A stretch of 64,000 nucleotides of DNA. It comes from Olleya sp. YS. GTDB taxonomy: Bacteria; Bacteroidota; Bacteroidia; Flavobacteriales; Flavobacteriaceae. The notes under the pieces are model-generated. The model did no database searches and had not been told where the DNA came from. It saw nothing but the letters and a program-made list of their open reading frames with translations. Position numbers and translations under genes: made by a program. The stretch lies in the NCBI RefSeq assembly GCF_029760915.1, contig NZ_CP121685.1, positions 1,648,001 to 1,712,000 of the forward strand, in the 5' to 3' direction. Positions 56,772 through 64,000 of this stretch are shown piece after piece. Numbering within the stretch: position 1 is the first letter of the stretch; every line of letters begins with the position of its first letter.

Positions 56772-57742
56772 TAATCTAAAGATTGATTTTCTAAAGAAGC
56801 ACGTTCTAGCAATTTGTTGAATTCTTCAGGTGTTAAACTTCCGTAATAGAAATTAATTGGATTGATTCTGTCACCATCTTTAAAGATTTCATAATGTAAA
56901 TGTGGTGCTTCAGATCGTCCTGTGCTTCCAACAAAGCCAATTAAATCACCACGTTTTACTCGCTGATTTTTTTGGACATTGTATTTGTATAAATGTGCAT
57001 ATAATGACGTATAACCATAACCATGGTTTATTCTTATGTGTTTTCCGTATCCAGCAGAGTTGCTGTCTGCACGCTCAACAACTCCATCTCCAGATGCATA
57101 AACTGGTGTGCCTCTTGGTGCTGTAAAATCCATTCCCCAATGCATTTTTCTTAATTTAGTAAAAGGGTCAGATCGCATTCCATAACCAGAAGCCATTCTA
57201 GTTAAATCTTTATTATTTACAGGTTGTATGGCTGGAATAGCCAATAATAATTTTTCTTTTTCTTCAGCTAAAACAGCAATTTCATCTAACGATTTGGATT
57301 GTACGACAATTCGTTTAAGTAATTTGTCAATACGTTTATTGCTATTTATAATTAACTCAGAATTATCGTAGCCTTCTAATTTTTTATATCTATTTACACC
57401 TCCAAAACCAGCTTTGCGTTGTTCTTCTGGTATTGGATTAGCTTCAAAATATAAACGGTAAATCGCATTGTCACGATCTTCAATATTTGCTAAAACGGTT
57501 TCTGCTTGTTCCATTTTTTTGTTTAGCAAATCATATTGTAATTCTAAATTAGAAAGTTCACGTTTTAATGCCTTTTCTTTTGGAGACTCAAAATAATGAC
57601 TACCAATAAAAATAAAAAGAAATCCAAATAATGCAGACGCTAAAATAAATATAGAGATATACTTAAACGTTCGTCTTTTTCTACGCTCAATTTTCTTGTA
57701 AGAGAGCGTTTCAGAATCATAATAATATTTTACCTTACTCAT
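56771..57742 (-). CDS. M23 family peptidoglycan endopeptidase
   Basis: A membrane-anchored LytM-type metallopeptidase: N-terminal helix (about 27-47), a long coiled coil (about 55-95) and a C-terminal M23 domain. The zinc-binding motifs are intact: HWGMD (H-x-x-x-D) and HLHYE. The enzyme could cut peptide cross-links of peptidoglycan. 323 aa. First gene of the M23-MerR-LemA-TPM cluster and divergent from alaS. Confidence 0.93.
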   Translation of the reverse strand: MSKVKYYYDSETLSYKKIERRKRRTFKYISIFILASALFGFLFIFIGSHYFESPKEKALKRELSNLELQYDLLNKKMEQAETVLANIEDRDNAIYRLYFEANPIPEEQRKAGFGGVNRYKKLEGYDNSELIINSNKRIDKLLKRIVVQSKSLDEIAVLAEEKEKLLLAIPAIQPVNNKDLTRMASGYGMRSDPFTKLRKMHWGMDFTAPRGTPVYASGDGVVERADSNSAGYGKHIRINHGYGYTSLYAHLYKYNVQKNQRVKRGDLIGFVGSTGRSEAPHLHYEIFKDGDRINPINFYYGSLTPEEFNKLLERASLENQSLD

Positions 57743-57756
57743 TATCTAATTTATAC

Positions 57757-57764
57757 TATTTTTG
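57757..57764 (+). promoter_or_regulatory. -7 element of alaS
   Basis: TATTTTTG, an exact TAnnTTTG. Transcription from about 57771 leaves a leader of about 105 nt, longer than most here. Confidence 0.6.
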
Positions 57765-57770
57765 CAGTTG

Positions 57771-57842
57771 TTAAGGCTGAATTTTTCAGCCATCAAAATA
57801 GTAACGTATAACAAATATATAAATTGTTTTATTAAGCCTTAA
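57771..57842 (+). promoter_or_regulatory. alaS leader with two mutually exclusive hairpins
   Basis: GGCTGAA (57775-57781) pairs perfectly with TTCAGCC (57785-57791). The overlapping segment TTAAGGCT (57771-57778) can instead pair perfectly with AGCCTTAA (57835-57842), 32 nt before the ATG. The two structures cannot coexist. Confidence 0.55.
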
Positions 57843-57874
57843 GCTAATGCAAACAAGATTATTAACATTATAGC

Positions 57875-60490
57875 ATGAACTCTCAAGACATACGCGCAAC
57901 ATTCCTAAATTTTTTTAAAGACAAAAAACATAGTATTGTACCTTCTGCACCAATGGTTCTAAAGGATGATCCAACATTAATGTTTGTAAATTCTGGTATG
58001 GCGCCTTTTAAAGAGTTTTTCTTAGGAAATGCACAACCAAAAAATAACCGTATTGCAGATACTCAAAAATGTCTAAGAGTGTCTGGTAAGCACAATGATT
58101 TAGAAGAGGTTGGTTATGATACGTATCATCACACCTTATTTGAAATGTTAGGTAATTGGTCTTTTGGTGATTATTTTAAAAAAGAAGCAATTGCTTGGGC
58201 TTGGGAGTTATTGACAGAAGTTTACAATATTGATAAAGACATTTTATACGTCACTGTTTTTGAAGGTAGTGATGACAAGGATAACCTTAAAATGGATACC
58301 GAAGCTTATGATATTTGGAAACAATACATCAGCGAAGACCGTATTTTAAAAGGAAACAAAAAAGACAACTTTTGGGAAATGGGTGAGCAAGGACCATGTG
58401 GACCTTGTAGCGAAATTCATGTGGATATTCGTACTCCTGAAGAAAAAGCTAAAGTAGATGGTAAATCTTTGGTAAACGAAGATCATCCTCAAGTGGTTGA
58501 AATTTGGAACTTAGTTTTCATGCAATATAACCGTAAAGCAGATGGAAGCTTAGAAGGTTTACCAAATAAACATATTGACACAGGAATGGGTTTTGAACGT
58601 TTGTGTATGGTTTTACAAGATGTGAAATCTAATTACGACACTGATGTTTTTACTCCTATTATTAGAGAGATTGAAACCATTACTGGAAAAGATTATAATA
58701 AAAACGAAAAAATAGATATTGCCATTCGAGTGATTTCTGATCATGTGCGTGCAGTTGCATTTTCTATTGCAGATGGACAATTACCAAGTAATACAGGAGC
58801 TGGTTATGTTATACGTCGAATTTTAAGACGTGCAGTCCGTTATGGTTTTACCTTTTTAGATAAAAAAGAACCTTTTATCTACCGTTTGGTCAATGTCTTG
58901 ACCGAAAAAATGGGTAAAGCATTCCCAGAACTTAAAGCACAAAAGCAATTAATTGAAAACGTTATAAAAGAAGAAGAAACATCTTTTTTACGCACATTAG
59001 ATCAAGGACTCGCTATTTTAGATCGTATAGTTGATAATGCTACAGATAAGCAAGTGTCAGGATCTAAAGTGTTTGAGTTAAAAGATACCTATGGTTTTCC
59101 TGAAGATTTAACAGATTTAATTTTACGCGAAAAAGGATTTTCATACAATAAAGAAGAATATAATAAACGCCTAAAAGAACAACAAGATAGAGGTCGTGAA
59201 GCTTCAGAGTTAAAGTCAGACGATTGGACTATATTAATTCAAGATGACGAGCAAGAATTTATTGGTTATGATCAATTAGAAGCTAAAGTCAAGATTACTA
59301 AATATCGTAAAGTGGTTTCTAAAAAAGATGGAACCATGTACCAATTGGTATTTAACTTAACACCATTTTACGCAGAAGGTGGTGGGCAAGTAGGTGATAA
59401 AGGATATATACAAGCTGCAAATGGTGACGTGTCTTATATAATAGATACAAAAAAGGAGAATAATATAATTATACATTTAACTAAAGAGTTACCTCGTGAT
59501 GTTAATCAAACTTTTATTGCAAAAGTAGATGAAAAACAACGTTACAGAACCGAGTGTAATCATACAGCAACCCATTTGTTACATCAAGCTTTAAGAGAGG
59601 TGCTAGGTGATCATGTAGAGCAAAAAGGTAGTGCAGTACACTCTAAATATTTACGTTTTGATTTCTCACATTTTTCCAAAATGACAGTTGAAGAATTACG
59701 TGATGTAGAAAACTTTGTAAATGCACGTATCGAAAGTAAATTACCATTGCAAGAAGGTCGTAATGTGCCAATGGAAAAAGCAATAGCAGAAGGTGCTATG
59801 GCGTTATTTGGTGAAAAATATGGTGATGCTGTGCGTACTGTGCGTTTTGGTCAATCTATAGAATTGTGTGGAGGAACACATGTTGATAATACAGCAGATA
59901 TCTGGCATTTTAAAATTATATCAGAAGGCGCAGTGGCTTCTGGAATACGTCGTATTGAAGCAATTACTAATGATGCAGTTAAGTCTTATTTTCATGAAAA
60001 CAACAGAACATTTTTTGAAATGAAAGACCTGCTTAATAACGCTAAAGAGCCAGTAAAAGCTTTACAAAATCTTCAAGACGAAAACACAAACCTAAAAAAG
60101 CAAATCGAACAGTTGTTAAAAGATAAAGCTAAAAATATTAAAGGCGAATTAAAGTCTGAAATAGTGGAAATTAACGGAGTTAATTTTTTGGCGAAACAAC
60201 TAGATTTAGATGCTTCAGGAATTAAAGATTTGTGTTTTGAACTAGGTAGTCAGTTTGAAAACCTATACTTATTATTTGCTGCAGAAAATAACGGAAAAGT
60301 TATTCTGACCTGTTACATTTCTAAAAATTTAGTTGAATCTAAAGATTTAAATGCTGGAACCATTGTTAGAGAATTAGGAAAACACATCCATGGAGGTGGT
60401 GGTGGCCAACCATTTTTTGCAACAGCAGGTGGTAAAAATCCAGAAGGTATAAAAGATGCTCTGGAAGCAGCAAAAACATATATCGTTTAA
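57875..60490 (+). CDS. alaS: Alanyl-tRNA synthetase
   Basis: Class II synthetase that charges tRNA-Ala and edits mischarged serine/glycine. The catalytic domain ('[13 protein letters not shown]', '[22 protein letters not shown]'), the editing domain with H563-x-x-x-H567 and C665-GGTH669, and the C-terminal DHHA1 domain ending in [15 protein letters not shown] are complete. 871 aa. The 5' leader can form alternative hairpins. A GSCFA gene follows after 33 bp. Confidence 0.98.
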   Translation: MNSQDIRATFLNFFKDKKHSIVPSAPMVLKDDPTLMFVNSGMAPFKEFFLGNAQPKNNRIADTQKCLRVSGKHNDLEEVGYDTYHHTLFEMLGNWSFGDYFKKEAIAWAWELLTEVYNIDKDILYVTVFEGSDDKDNLKMDTEAYDIWKQYISEDRILKGNKKDNFWEMGEQGPCGPCSEIHVDIRTPEEKAKVDGKSLVNEDHPQVVEIWNLVFMQYNRKADGSLEGLPNKHIDTGMGFERLCMVLQDVKSNYDTDVFTPIIREIETITGKDYNKNEKIDIAIRVISDHVRAVAFSIADGQLPSNTGAGYVIRRILRRAVRYGFTFLDKKEPFIYRLVNVLTEKMGKAFPELKAQKQLIENVIKEEETSFLRTLDQGLAILDRIVDNATDKQVSGSKVFELKDTYGFPEDLTDLILREKGFSYNKEEYNKRLKEQQDRGREASELKSDDWTILIQDDEQEFIGYDQLEAKVKITKYRKVVSKKDGTMYQLVFNLTPFYAEGGGQVGDKGYIQAANGDVSYIIDTKKENNIIIHLTKELPRDVNQTFIAKVDEKQRYRTECNHTATHLLHQALREVLGDHVEQKGSAVHSKYLRFDFSHFSKMTVEELRDVENFVNARIESKLPLQEGRNVPMEKAIAEGAMALFGEKYGDAVRTVRFGQSIELCGGTHVDNTADIWHFKIISEGAVASGIRRIEAITNDAVKSYFHENNRTFFEMKDLLNNAKEPVKALQNLQDENTNLKKQIEQLLKDKAKNIKGELKSEIVEINGVNFLAKQLDLDASGIKDLCFELGSQFENLYLLFAAENNGKVILTCYISKNLVESKDLNAGTIVRELGKHIHGGGGGQPFFATAGGKNPEGIKDALEAAKTYIV

Positions 60491-60523
60491 TTTGTTATTA
60501 CTGCAAAAGTAGAAATCCACATT

Positions 60524-61492
60524 ATGGAATTTCAAACCGAAATAAAACTCAAAAAGCAAGAAGATAATCAAATAGATTATCACTCTAAAGTATTGCTTTT
60601 AGGATCGTGTTTTTCGGAGAATATCGGAGAGACTTTCGAGTATTACAAGTTTCAGAACTACATTAATCCATTTGGCGTTTTATTTCATCCTAAAGCAATC
60701 GAAACCTTAGTTAGTAATGCTTTAAACGGTAAAAAATATACTGAAAATGATATTTTTTTAAACAATGAACAGTTTCATTGTTATGATGCGCATTCTAGAA
60801 TAAGCAACCCAACCAAAAGTTTAGTGTTACATCAATTAAATGCTGCTTTACAAAAAACTAATCATTACTTAAAACATGCTACACACGTAGTCATAACCTT
60901 AGGTACTGCTTGGGTATATCGTTTACAGGACACTAAACAAATAGTAGCTAATTGCCATAAAATGCCTCAAAAACAATTTGATAAGACATTGTTAAGTGTT
61001 GATGATATTCTGTTATCGCTTCAGGTTATAACTAATCAAATAGAAAAGGTAAATCCTAACGTGAATATCATTTTTACAGTATCACCAGTGCGTCATGTAA
61101 AAGATGGATTTGTTGAAAATACTCAAAGTAAATCACATTTAATTACAGCTATTCATCAGTTTTTGCATCGTCAATCATCAATCAAAAATCATAAATCGTA
61201 TTATTTTCCTGCTTTCGAGATTATGATGGATCAATTACGCGATTATCGTTTTTATAAAGAAGACATGATACATCCTAATGCTATTGCCATTCAATTTATT
61301 TGGGAACGTTTTAAAGAAGTTTGGATATCAAAATCTGCTGAAGAAACTATTGAAGACGTTACATATATTCAAAAAGGTATTCAACACAAGCCATTTAATC
61401 CAAAGTCTGAAGCCCATTTAAAATTTATTGAACAATTAGAATCTAAAAAACAATTATTAGCAATAAAGTTTCCGCAAATTAAGTTTGATTAG
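60524..61492 (+). CDS. GSCFA-domain protein
   Basis: Contains the GSCFA family signature 'LLLGSCFSENIGETFEYYKF' (about residues 24-43) followed by 'NPFGVLFHP', and 'VITLGTAWVYR' further in. The fold resembles SGNH-type hydrolases, but enzyme activity is not proven. 322 aa, no export signal. Probably read through from alaS. Its end is followed by 253 bp without a gene, holding one terminator. Confidence 0.9.
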   Translation: MEFQTEIKLKKQEDNQIDYHSKVLLLGSCFSENIGETFEYYKFQNYINPFGVLFHPKAIETLVSNALNGKKYTENDIFLNNEQFHCYDAHSRISNPTKSLVLHQLNAALQKTNHYLKHATHVVITLGTAWVYRLQDTKQIVANCHKMPQKQFDKTLLSVDDILLSLQVITNQIEKVNPNVNIIFTVSPVRHVKDGFVENTQSKSHLITAIHQFLHRQSSIKNHKSYYFPAFEIMMDQLRDYRFYKEDMIHPNAIAIQFIWERFKEVWISKSAEETIEDVTYIQKGIQHKPFNPKSEAHLKFIEQLESKKQLLAIKFPQIKFD

Positions 61493-61627
61493 ATTGTAAT
61501 CAATTGATTTGTAAGTATTTTAATACGAAAGGTGTGTACAACTAATTAATACTCTTTTGGTCGAAAAAAAAATGAAAAATATATAAACAGCATTACTTTT
61601 AAAGTGCTATTAATCAATCTTCATATT

Positions 61628-61680
61628 AAACACCAACTAACTAATCACCAATCTGATTTTTTAAGTTGGTGTTTTTTGTT
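61628..61680 (+). terminator. Large terminator-like structure in the 61493-61745 gap
   Basis: AAACACCAACT (61628-61638) pairs with AGTTGGTGTTT (61664-61674), followed by T-rich DNA. The 25-nt loop contains a small nested hairpin (AATCA/TGATT). The gap otherwise shows nothing I can name. Confidence 0.7.
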
Positions 61681-61745
61681 TTAAATCTTTCATTTTATTG
61701 TATTTAATATAAAAAACATGTTCCGTTTTTATGTATTTTTAACTC

Positions 61746-62357
61746 ATGCGAAAAATTATAATAGGTATTGTCTTAGCGTTTGTTATTTCCTTTATTTTTA
61801 AAAAATGTACAGAAGGAAAAACTAACCAAACCATCATAAACGAACATTCGGCATTAATAGCCAAAGAAATTAAAAACGTTGGTAAACTTATTGTTACGGA
61901 AGGCTATTTCAGTGATGCTTATAGTTATAAAAATTCTAAACCAATTTTTGCTAATTTAACCTCAAATAAACAGGCTTTAATTATTGTTAATGCAGAAGTT
62001 ACAGTAGCCTACGATTTAAGTAAAATAGAATTTGCAATTGATAGCACTAATAAAATATTGAAGATTAAATCTATTCCTGAAGAAGAAATTAAAATCTATC
62101 CAGAATTAGAATATTACGATATTGAAAGTGGATATTTTAACGAATTTGATGCAGATGATTATAATAAAATAAAAAATATAGTCAAAGAACGAATCACTAA
62201 AAAAGTAGAAGCTTCCAACTTACGCATTAACTCAAAAAATAGATTGATTAGCGAGTTGTCAAAATTCTATATACTAACCAACAGTTTGGGTTGGACCTTG
62301 CAATACAACGATAACAAGATTGATAATCAAGATAAATTAGAAATTCTTAAATTATAG
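61746..62357 (+). CDS. DUF4230 membrane-anchored protein
   Basis: An N-terminal helix (about residues 4-20) precedes a soluble domain matching DUF4230 ('LIVTEGYFSDAYSYKNSK', 'ALIIVNAEVTVAYDLSKIEFAID', 'YPELEYYDIESGYFNEFDADDYNKIK'). 203 aa. The function is unknown; orientation is probably out of the cytoplasm. Its end overlaps the convergent rhodanese gene by 6 bp. Confidence 0.85.
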   Translation: MRKIIIGIVLAFVISFIFKKCTEGKTNQTIINEHSALIAKEIKNVGKLIVTEGYFSDAYSYKNSKPIFANLTSNKQALIIVNAEVTVAYDLSKIEFAIDSTNKILKIKSIPEEEIKIYPELEYYDIESGYFNEFDADDYNKIKNIVKERITKKVEASNLRINSKNRLISELSKFYILTNSLGWTLQYNDNKIDNQDKLEILKL

Positions 62358-62657
62358 TTTGTTATAAAGGCTTTGCCATCCTCCACCATTCATGGCTTCC
62401 ACACCTTGACTACGTAAAATAGCTGCAGCGCTTCCAGATCGCATACCACTAGCACAACAGGTAATAATAGGTTTATTCCATTGTTTTATTTCTGTAGCTT
62501 TAGCTTGGATTTGTTGTAAAGGAATGTGTTTTGAACCAGGAATAGCTCCAGAGTCATATTCTGCTTTAGACCTAACATCTAAAACAATAGCACCTTTGTC
62601 TTGAAATGATTTAATCTTATCAGCTTTATTCCCAAACAAAAATCCAAATAATCCCAT
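62352..62657 (-). CDS. Single-domain rhodanese-like protein
   Basis: A 101-aa rhodanese fold with the active-site loop C68-ASGM-R73 (C-x4-R) intact and the typical 'IVLDVRSKAEYDSGAIPGSKHIPL' segment. It can carry a persulfide for sulfur transfer; the partner is unknown. A hydrophobic N-terminal stretch (GLFGFLFG) is too short to be a membrane helix. Confidence 0.92.
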   Translation of the reverse strand: MGLFGFLFGNKADKIKSFQDKGAIVLDVRSKAEYDSGAIPGSKHIPLQQIQAKATEIKQWNKPIITCCASGMRSGSAAAILRSQGVEAMNGGGWQSLYNKL

Positions 62658-62687
62658 AATGTACTTTTTTATATAAATTTACAATCA

Positions 62688-62695
62688 CAAATATA
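62688..62695 (-). promoter_or_regulatory. -7 element of the rhodanese gene
   Basis: The minus strand reads TATATTTG, an exact TAnnTTTG, 31 bp before the start codon; a TTG at 62719-62721 lies 23 nt upstream. It overlaps the region preceding the divergent TetR gene. Confidence 0.55.
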
Positions 62696-62701
62696 TCAAT
62701 T

Positions 62702-63271
62702 TTGAAACAAGCTATTAGCAAAGACAACATTATCCATACTGCAGCTAACTTATTTAAAGATAAAGGATACAGTGCAGTTACTATGAGAGATTTGGCGTCG
62801 CAAATGGGTATTAAAGCAGCCAGTTTGTACAATCATATCAACTCTAAGCAAGATTTACTTAAAACTATAGTTATTACTATTGCAGAAGAGTTTACAAATG
62901 GGATGGATAACATTGTGGCTTCTAATACATCAAATATTGAAAAACTTAAGCACATAATAGCTTTGCATGTTAACATTACCGCAAATAACACCAGTGGTAT
63001 GGCATCTCTTAATAACGATTGGATGCATCTTGAAGATCAATTAGACTATTATTTAAAACTCAGAAGTGATTACGAAACCAATTTTTTAAAAATTATTAAA
63101 CAAGGTATCGCGTCTTCAGAAATTAAAAATACTAATCCAGAAATAATCATGTTTTCTATGTTAACAACTTTGCAGTCCCTATATCTTTGGATTCCTAAAA
63201 AAGAAGATCTTAATGCTAACGATCTAGCCTATACCTTAAGTCAAGTCCTCATTGATGGAATTAACAACTAA
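62702..63271 (+). CDS. TetR/AcrR family repressor, likely regulator of phenylacetate genes
   Basis: An N-terminal helix-turn-helix ('AANLFKDKGYSAVTMRDLASQMGIKAASLYNHINSKQDLL', about 14-53) and a ligand-binding helical C-terminal domain, 189 aa. The start is TTG; the first in-frame ATG is inside the DNA-binding domain. It lies 68 bp upstream of paaE in the same direction, and a perfect palindrome lies in that gap. I infer a PaaR-like repressor responding to phenylacetyl-CoA; the ligand is not shown by sequence. Confidence 0.85.
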   Translation: MKQAISKDNIIHTAANLFKDKGYSAVTMRDLASQMGIKAASLYNHINSKQDLLKTIVITIAEEFTNGMDNIVASNTSNIEKLKHIIALHVNITANNTSGMASLNNDWMHLEDQLDYYLKLRSDYETNFLKIIKQGIASSEIKNTNPEIIMFSMLTTLQSLYLWIPKKEDLNANDLAYTLSQVLIDGINN

Positions 63272-63288
63272 TTAAGAATTATATTTTG

Positions 63289-63296
63289 TATCTTTG
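63289..63296 (+). promoter_or_regulatory. -7 element of paaE
   Basis: TATCTTTG is an exact TAnnTTTG; transcription would begin near 63303, inside or at the edge of the palindromic operator. Confidence 0.6.
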
Positions 63297-63303
63297 TTAT
63301 CTT

Positions 63304-63321
63304 AACTAACAAGTGTTAGTT
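63304..63321. promoter_or_regulatory. Palindromic operator at the paaE start site
   Basis: AACTAACA and TGTTAGTT form a perfect 8-bp inverted repeat separated by 2 nt, placed on the predicted transcription start. Size and symmetry fit a TetR-family dimer site. Confidence 0.65.
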
Positions 63322-63339
63322 TAATATTAAGTAATTGAT

Positions 63340-64000
63340 ATGGCAGAATTTCACAACTTAAGAGTTGCAGATATATATAAGGACACAGAAGATACTTCTG
63401 TCGTAACATTTGACGTTCCTTTAGAATTATATCAGGCTTTTCAGTTTAGGCAAGGACAGCATTTAACTTTAAAAGCAGATATAAATAACGAAGATGTTCG
63501 TCGTTCATATTCTCTGTGCTCAAGTCCTTTGGACAATAAATGGCAAGTAGCAGTAAAACTAATTCCTGGTGGGAAATTTTCAACCTATGTAAATGAAACT
63601 TTAAAAACTGGTGACCAAATAGAAGTCATGGCTCCAAGCGGAACATTTGGTGTCGATTGCCAGCCAAAAAAGTCAAAAAATTATTTGTTTTTCGCAGCTG
63701 GTAGTGGGATTACTCCAGTGTTGTCAATGATTAAAGCGCACTTGGCTCAAGAGCCAAATGCAACTTGCAAGCTATTTTATGTTAATAAAACAGCAAAATC
63801 TATTATCTTTAAAGAAGAACTAGAGCAGCTTAGAAATAAATACTTTGGAAGATTAGAAATTTATTATTTCTTAACCAAAGAAAGAAGAGATATCGAGTTG
63901 TTTAATGGACGTTTTGATGATGAAAAGATGAAAGTGCTAACAAATACTTTTATTGATATTCCAGATACAAGTGAAGTCTTTTTATGTGGTCCAGAAAAAA
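63340..64000 (+). CDS. paaE: Phenylacetyl-CoA epoxidase reductase subunit PaaE, N-terminal part (cut by window end)
   Basis: Electron-transfer subunit that passes electrons from NADPH to the phenylacetyl-CoA epoxidase. The visible 220 residues start MAEFHNLRVAD and include the FAD-binding 'RRSYSLCSSP' (about 54-63), the phosphate-binding 'GGKFSTYVN', the NADP-binding 'GSGITPVLSMIK' (about 124-135) and the 'EVFLCGPEK' motif at the edge. The C-terminal 2Fe-2S domain lies beyond the window, so other oxidoreductases of this layout are possible. The adjacent TetR gene supports the paa assignment. Confidence 0.82.
   Translation, partial: MAEFHNLRVADIYKDTEDTSVVTFDVPLELYQAFQFRQGQHLTLKADINNEDVRRSYSLCSSPLDNKWQVAVKLIPGGKFSTYVNETLKTGDQIEVMAPSGTFGVDCQPKKSKNYLFFAAGSGITPVLSMIKAHLAQEPNATCKLFYVNKTAKSIIFKEELEQLRNKYFGRLEIYYFLTKERRDIELFNGRFDDEKMKVLTNTFIDIPDTSEVFLCGPEK

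Noticed and set aside
61493-61745. Small RNA gene in the gap after the GSCFA gene
   Set aside because: The terminator-like hairpin is clear, but I found no exact TAnnTTTG promoter at a suitable distance, so a separate transcript is not supported.

Overview
The window is a contiguous, low-GC (roughly one third G+C by eye) chromosomal segment of a member of the Bacteroidota, almost certainly family Flavobacteriaceae and probably a marine genus. The evidence is the complete type IX secretion/gliding core gldK-gldL-gldM-gldN, secreted proteins ending in type A and type B T9SS sorting domains, a GLPGLI protein paired with a TonB-receptor-like barrel, exosortase XrtF with its partner, and promoters of the Bacteroidota form TAnnTTTG. 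I cannot name the genus from sequence alone. The content is mostly core chromosome. I see no IS element, prophage, CRISPR array or rRNA operon.

Layout, 0-20 kb. The 3' end of soluble pyrophosphatase is followed by a membrane ion-pumping pyrophosphatase, an App1-type phosphatase, a deoxynucleoside kinase with an exported partner of unknown function, and a GLPGLI/TonB-barrel pair. Then comes the overlapping rod-shape operon mreB-mreC-mreD-mrdA-rodA (minus strand), a SIMPL-domain protein, purH and a GAF-domain methionine sulfoxide reductase-like gene, then xrtF with its associated membrane protein.

Layout, 20-40 kb. A 1293-residue T9SS cargo protein is followed by groES-groEL, which has a convincing sigma-54-type promoter. 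A six-gene minus-strand operon (miaB, lipoprotein, sigma-54 activator, lptE, TPR protein, secG) lies divergent from topA. topA is followed by a degenerate formimidoylglutamase-like protein and gldKLMN.

Layout, 40-64 kb. Here are an FAD oxidoreductase, a DUF983 protein, an ABC-F ATPase, a plant-type LRR protein, the initiator tRNA, an RNA methyltransferase, the GTPases era and der, a lectin-domain T9SS type B cargo, and a second TonB-type barrel. A LemA/three-TPM/MerR/M23 envelope cluster follows, then alaS, a GSCFA protein, DUF4230, rhodanese, and a TetR repressor beside the first gene (paaE, cut by the window end) of a likely phenylacetate catabolic operon.

How it fits together. Much of the window builds and serves the envelope: cell-wall elongation (mre/rod), LPS assembly (lptE), Sec export (secG), T9SS/gliding (gldKLMN) with two of its likely cargoes, XrtF, outer-membrane barrels and an M23 peptidase. 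The rest is translation and quality control. The most useful non-gene signals are the sigma-54-like groES promoter, two 21-bp-spaced direct repeats just upstream of the gldK promoter, a 20-bp perfect inverted repeat after gldN, structured leaders before purH and alaS, and a palindromic operator at the start of the paa operon. No wholly new system stands out. The best candidates for new biology are these regulatory elements and the conserved-looking pseudoenzyme next to gldK.
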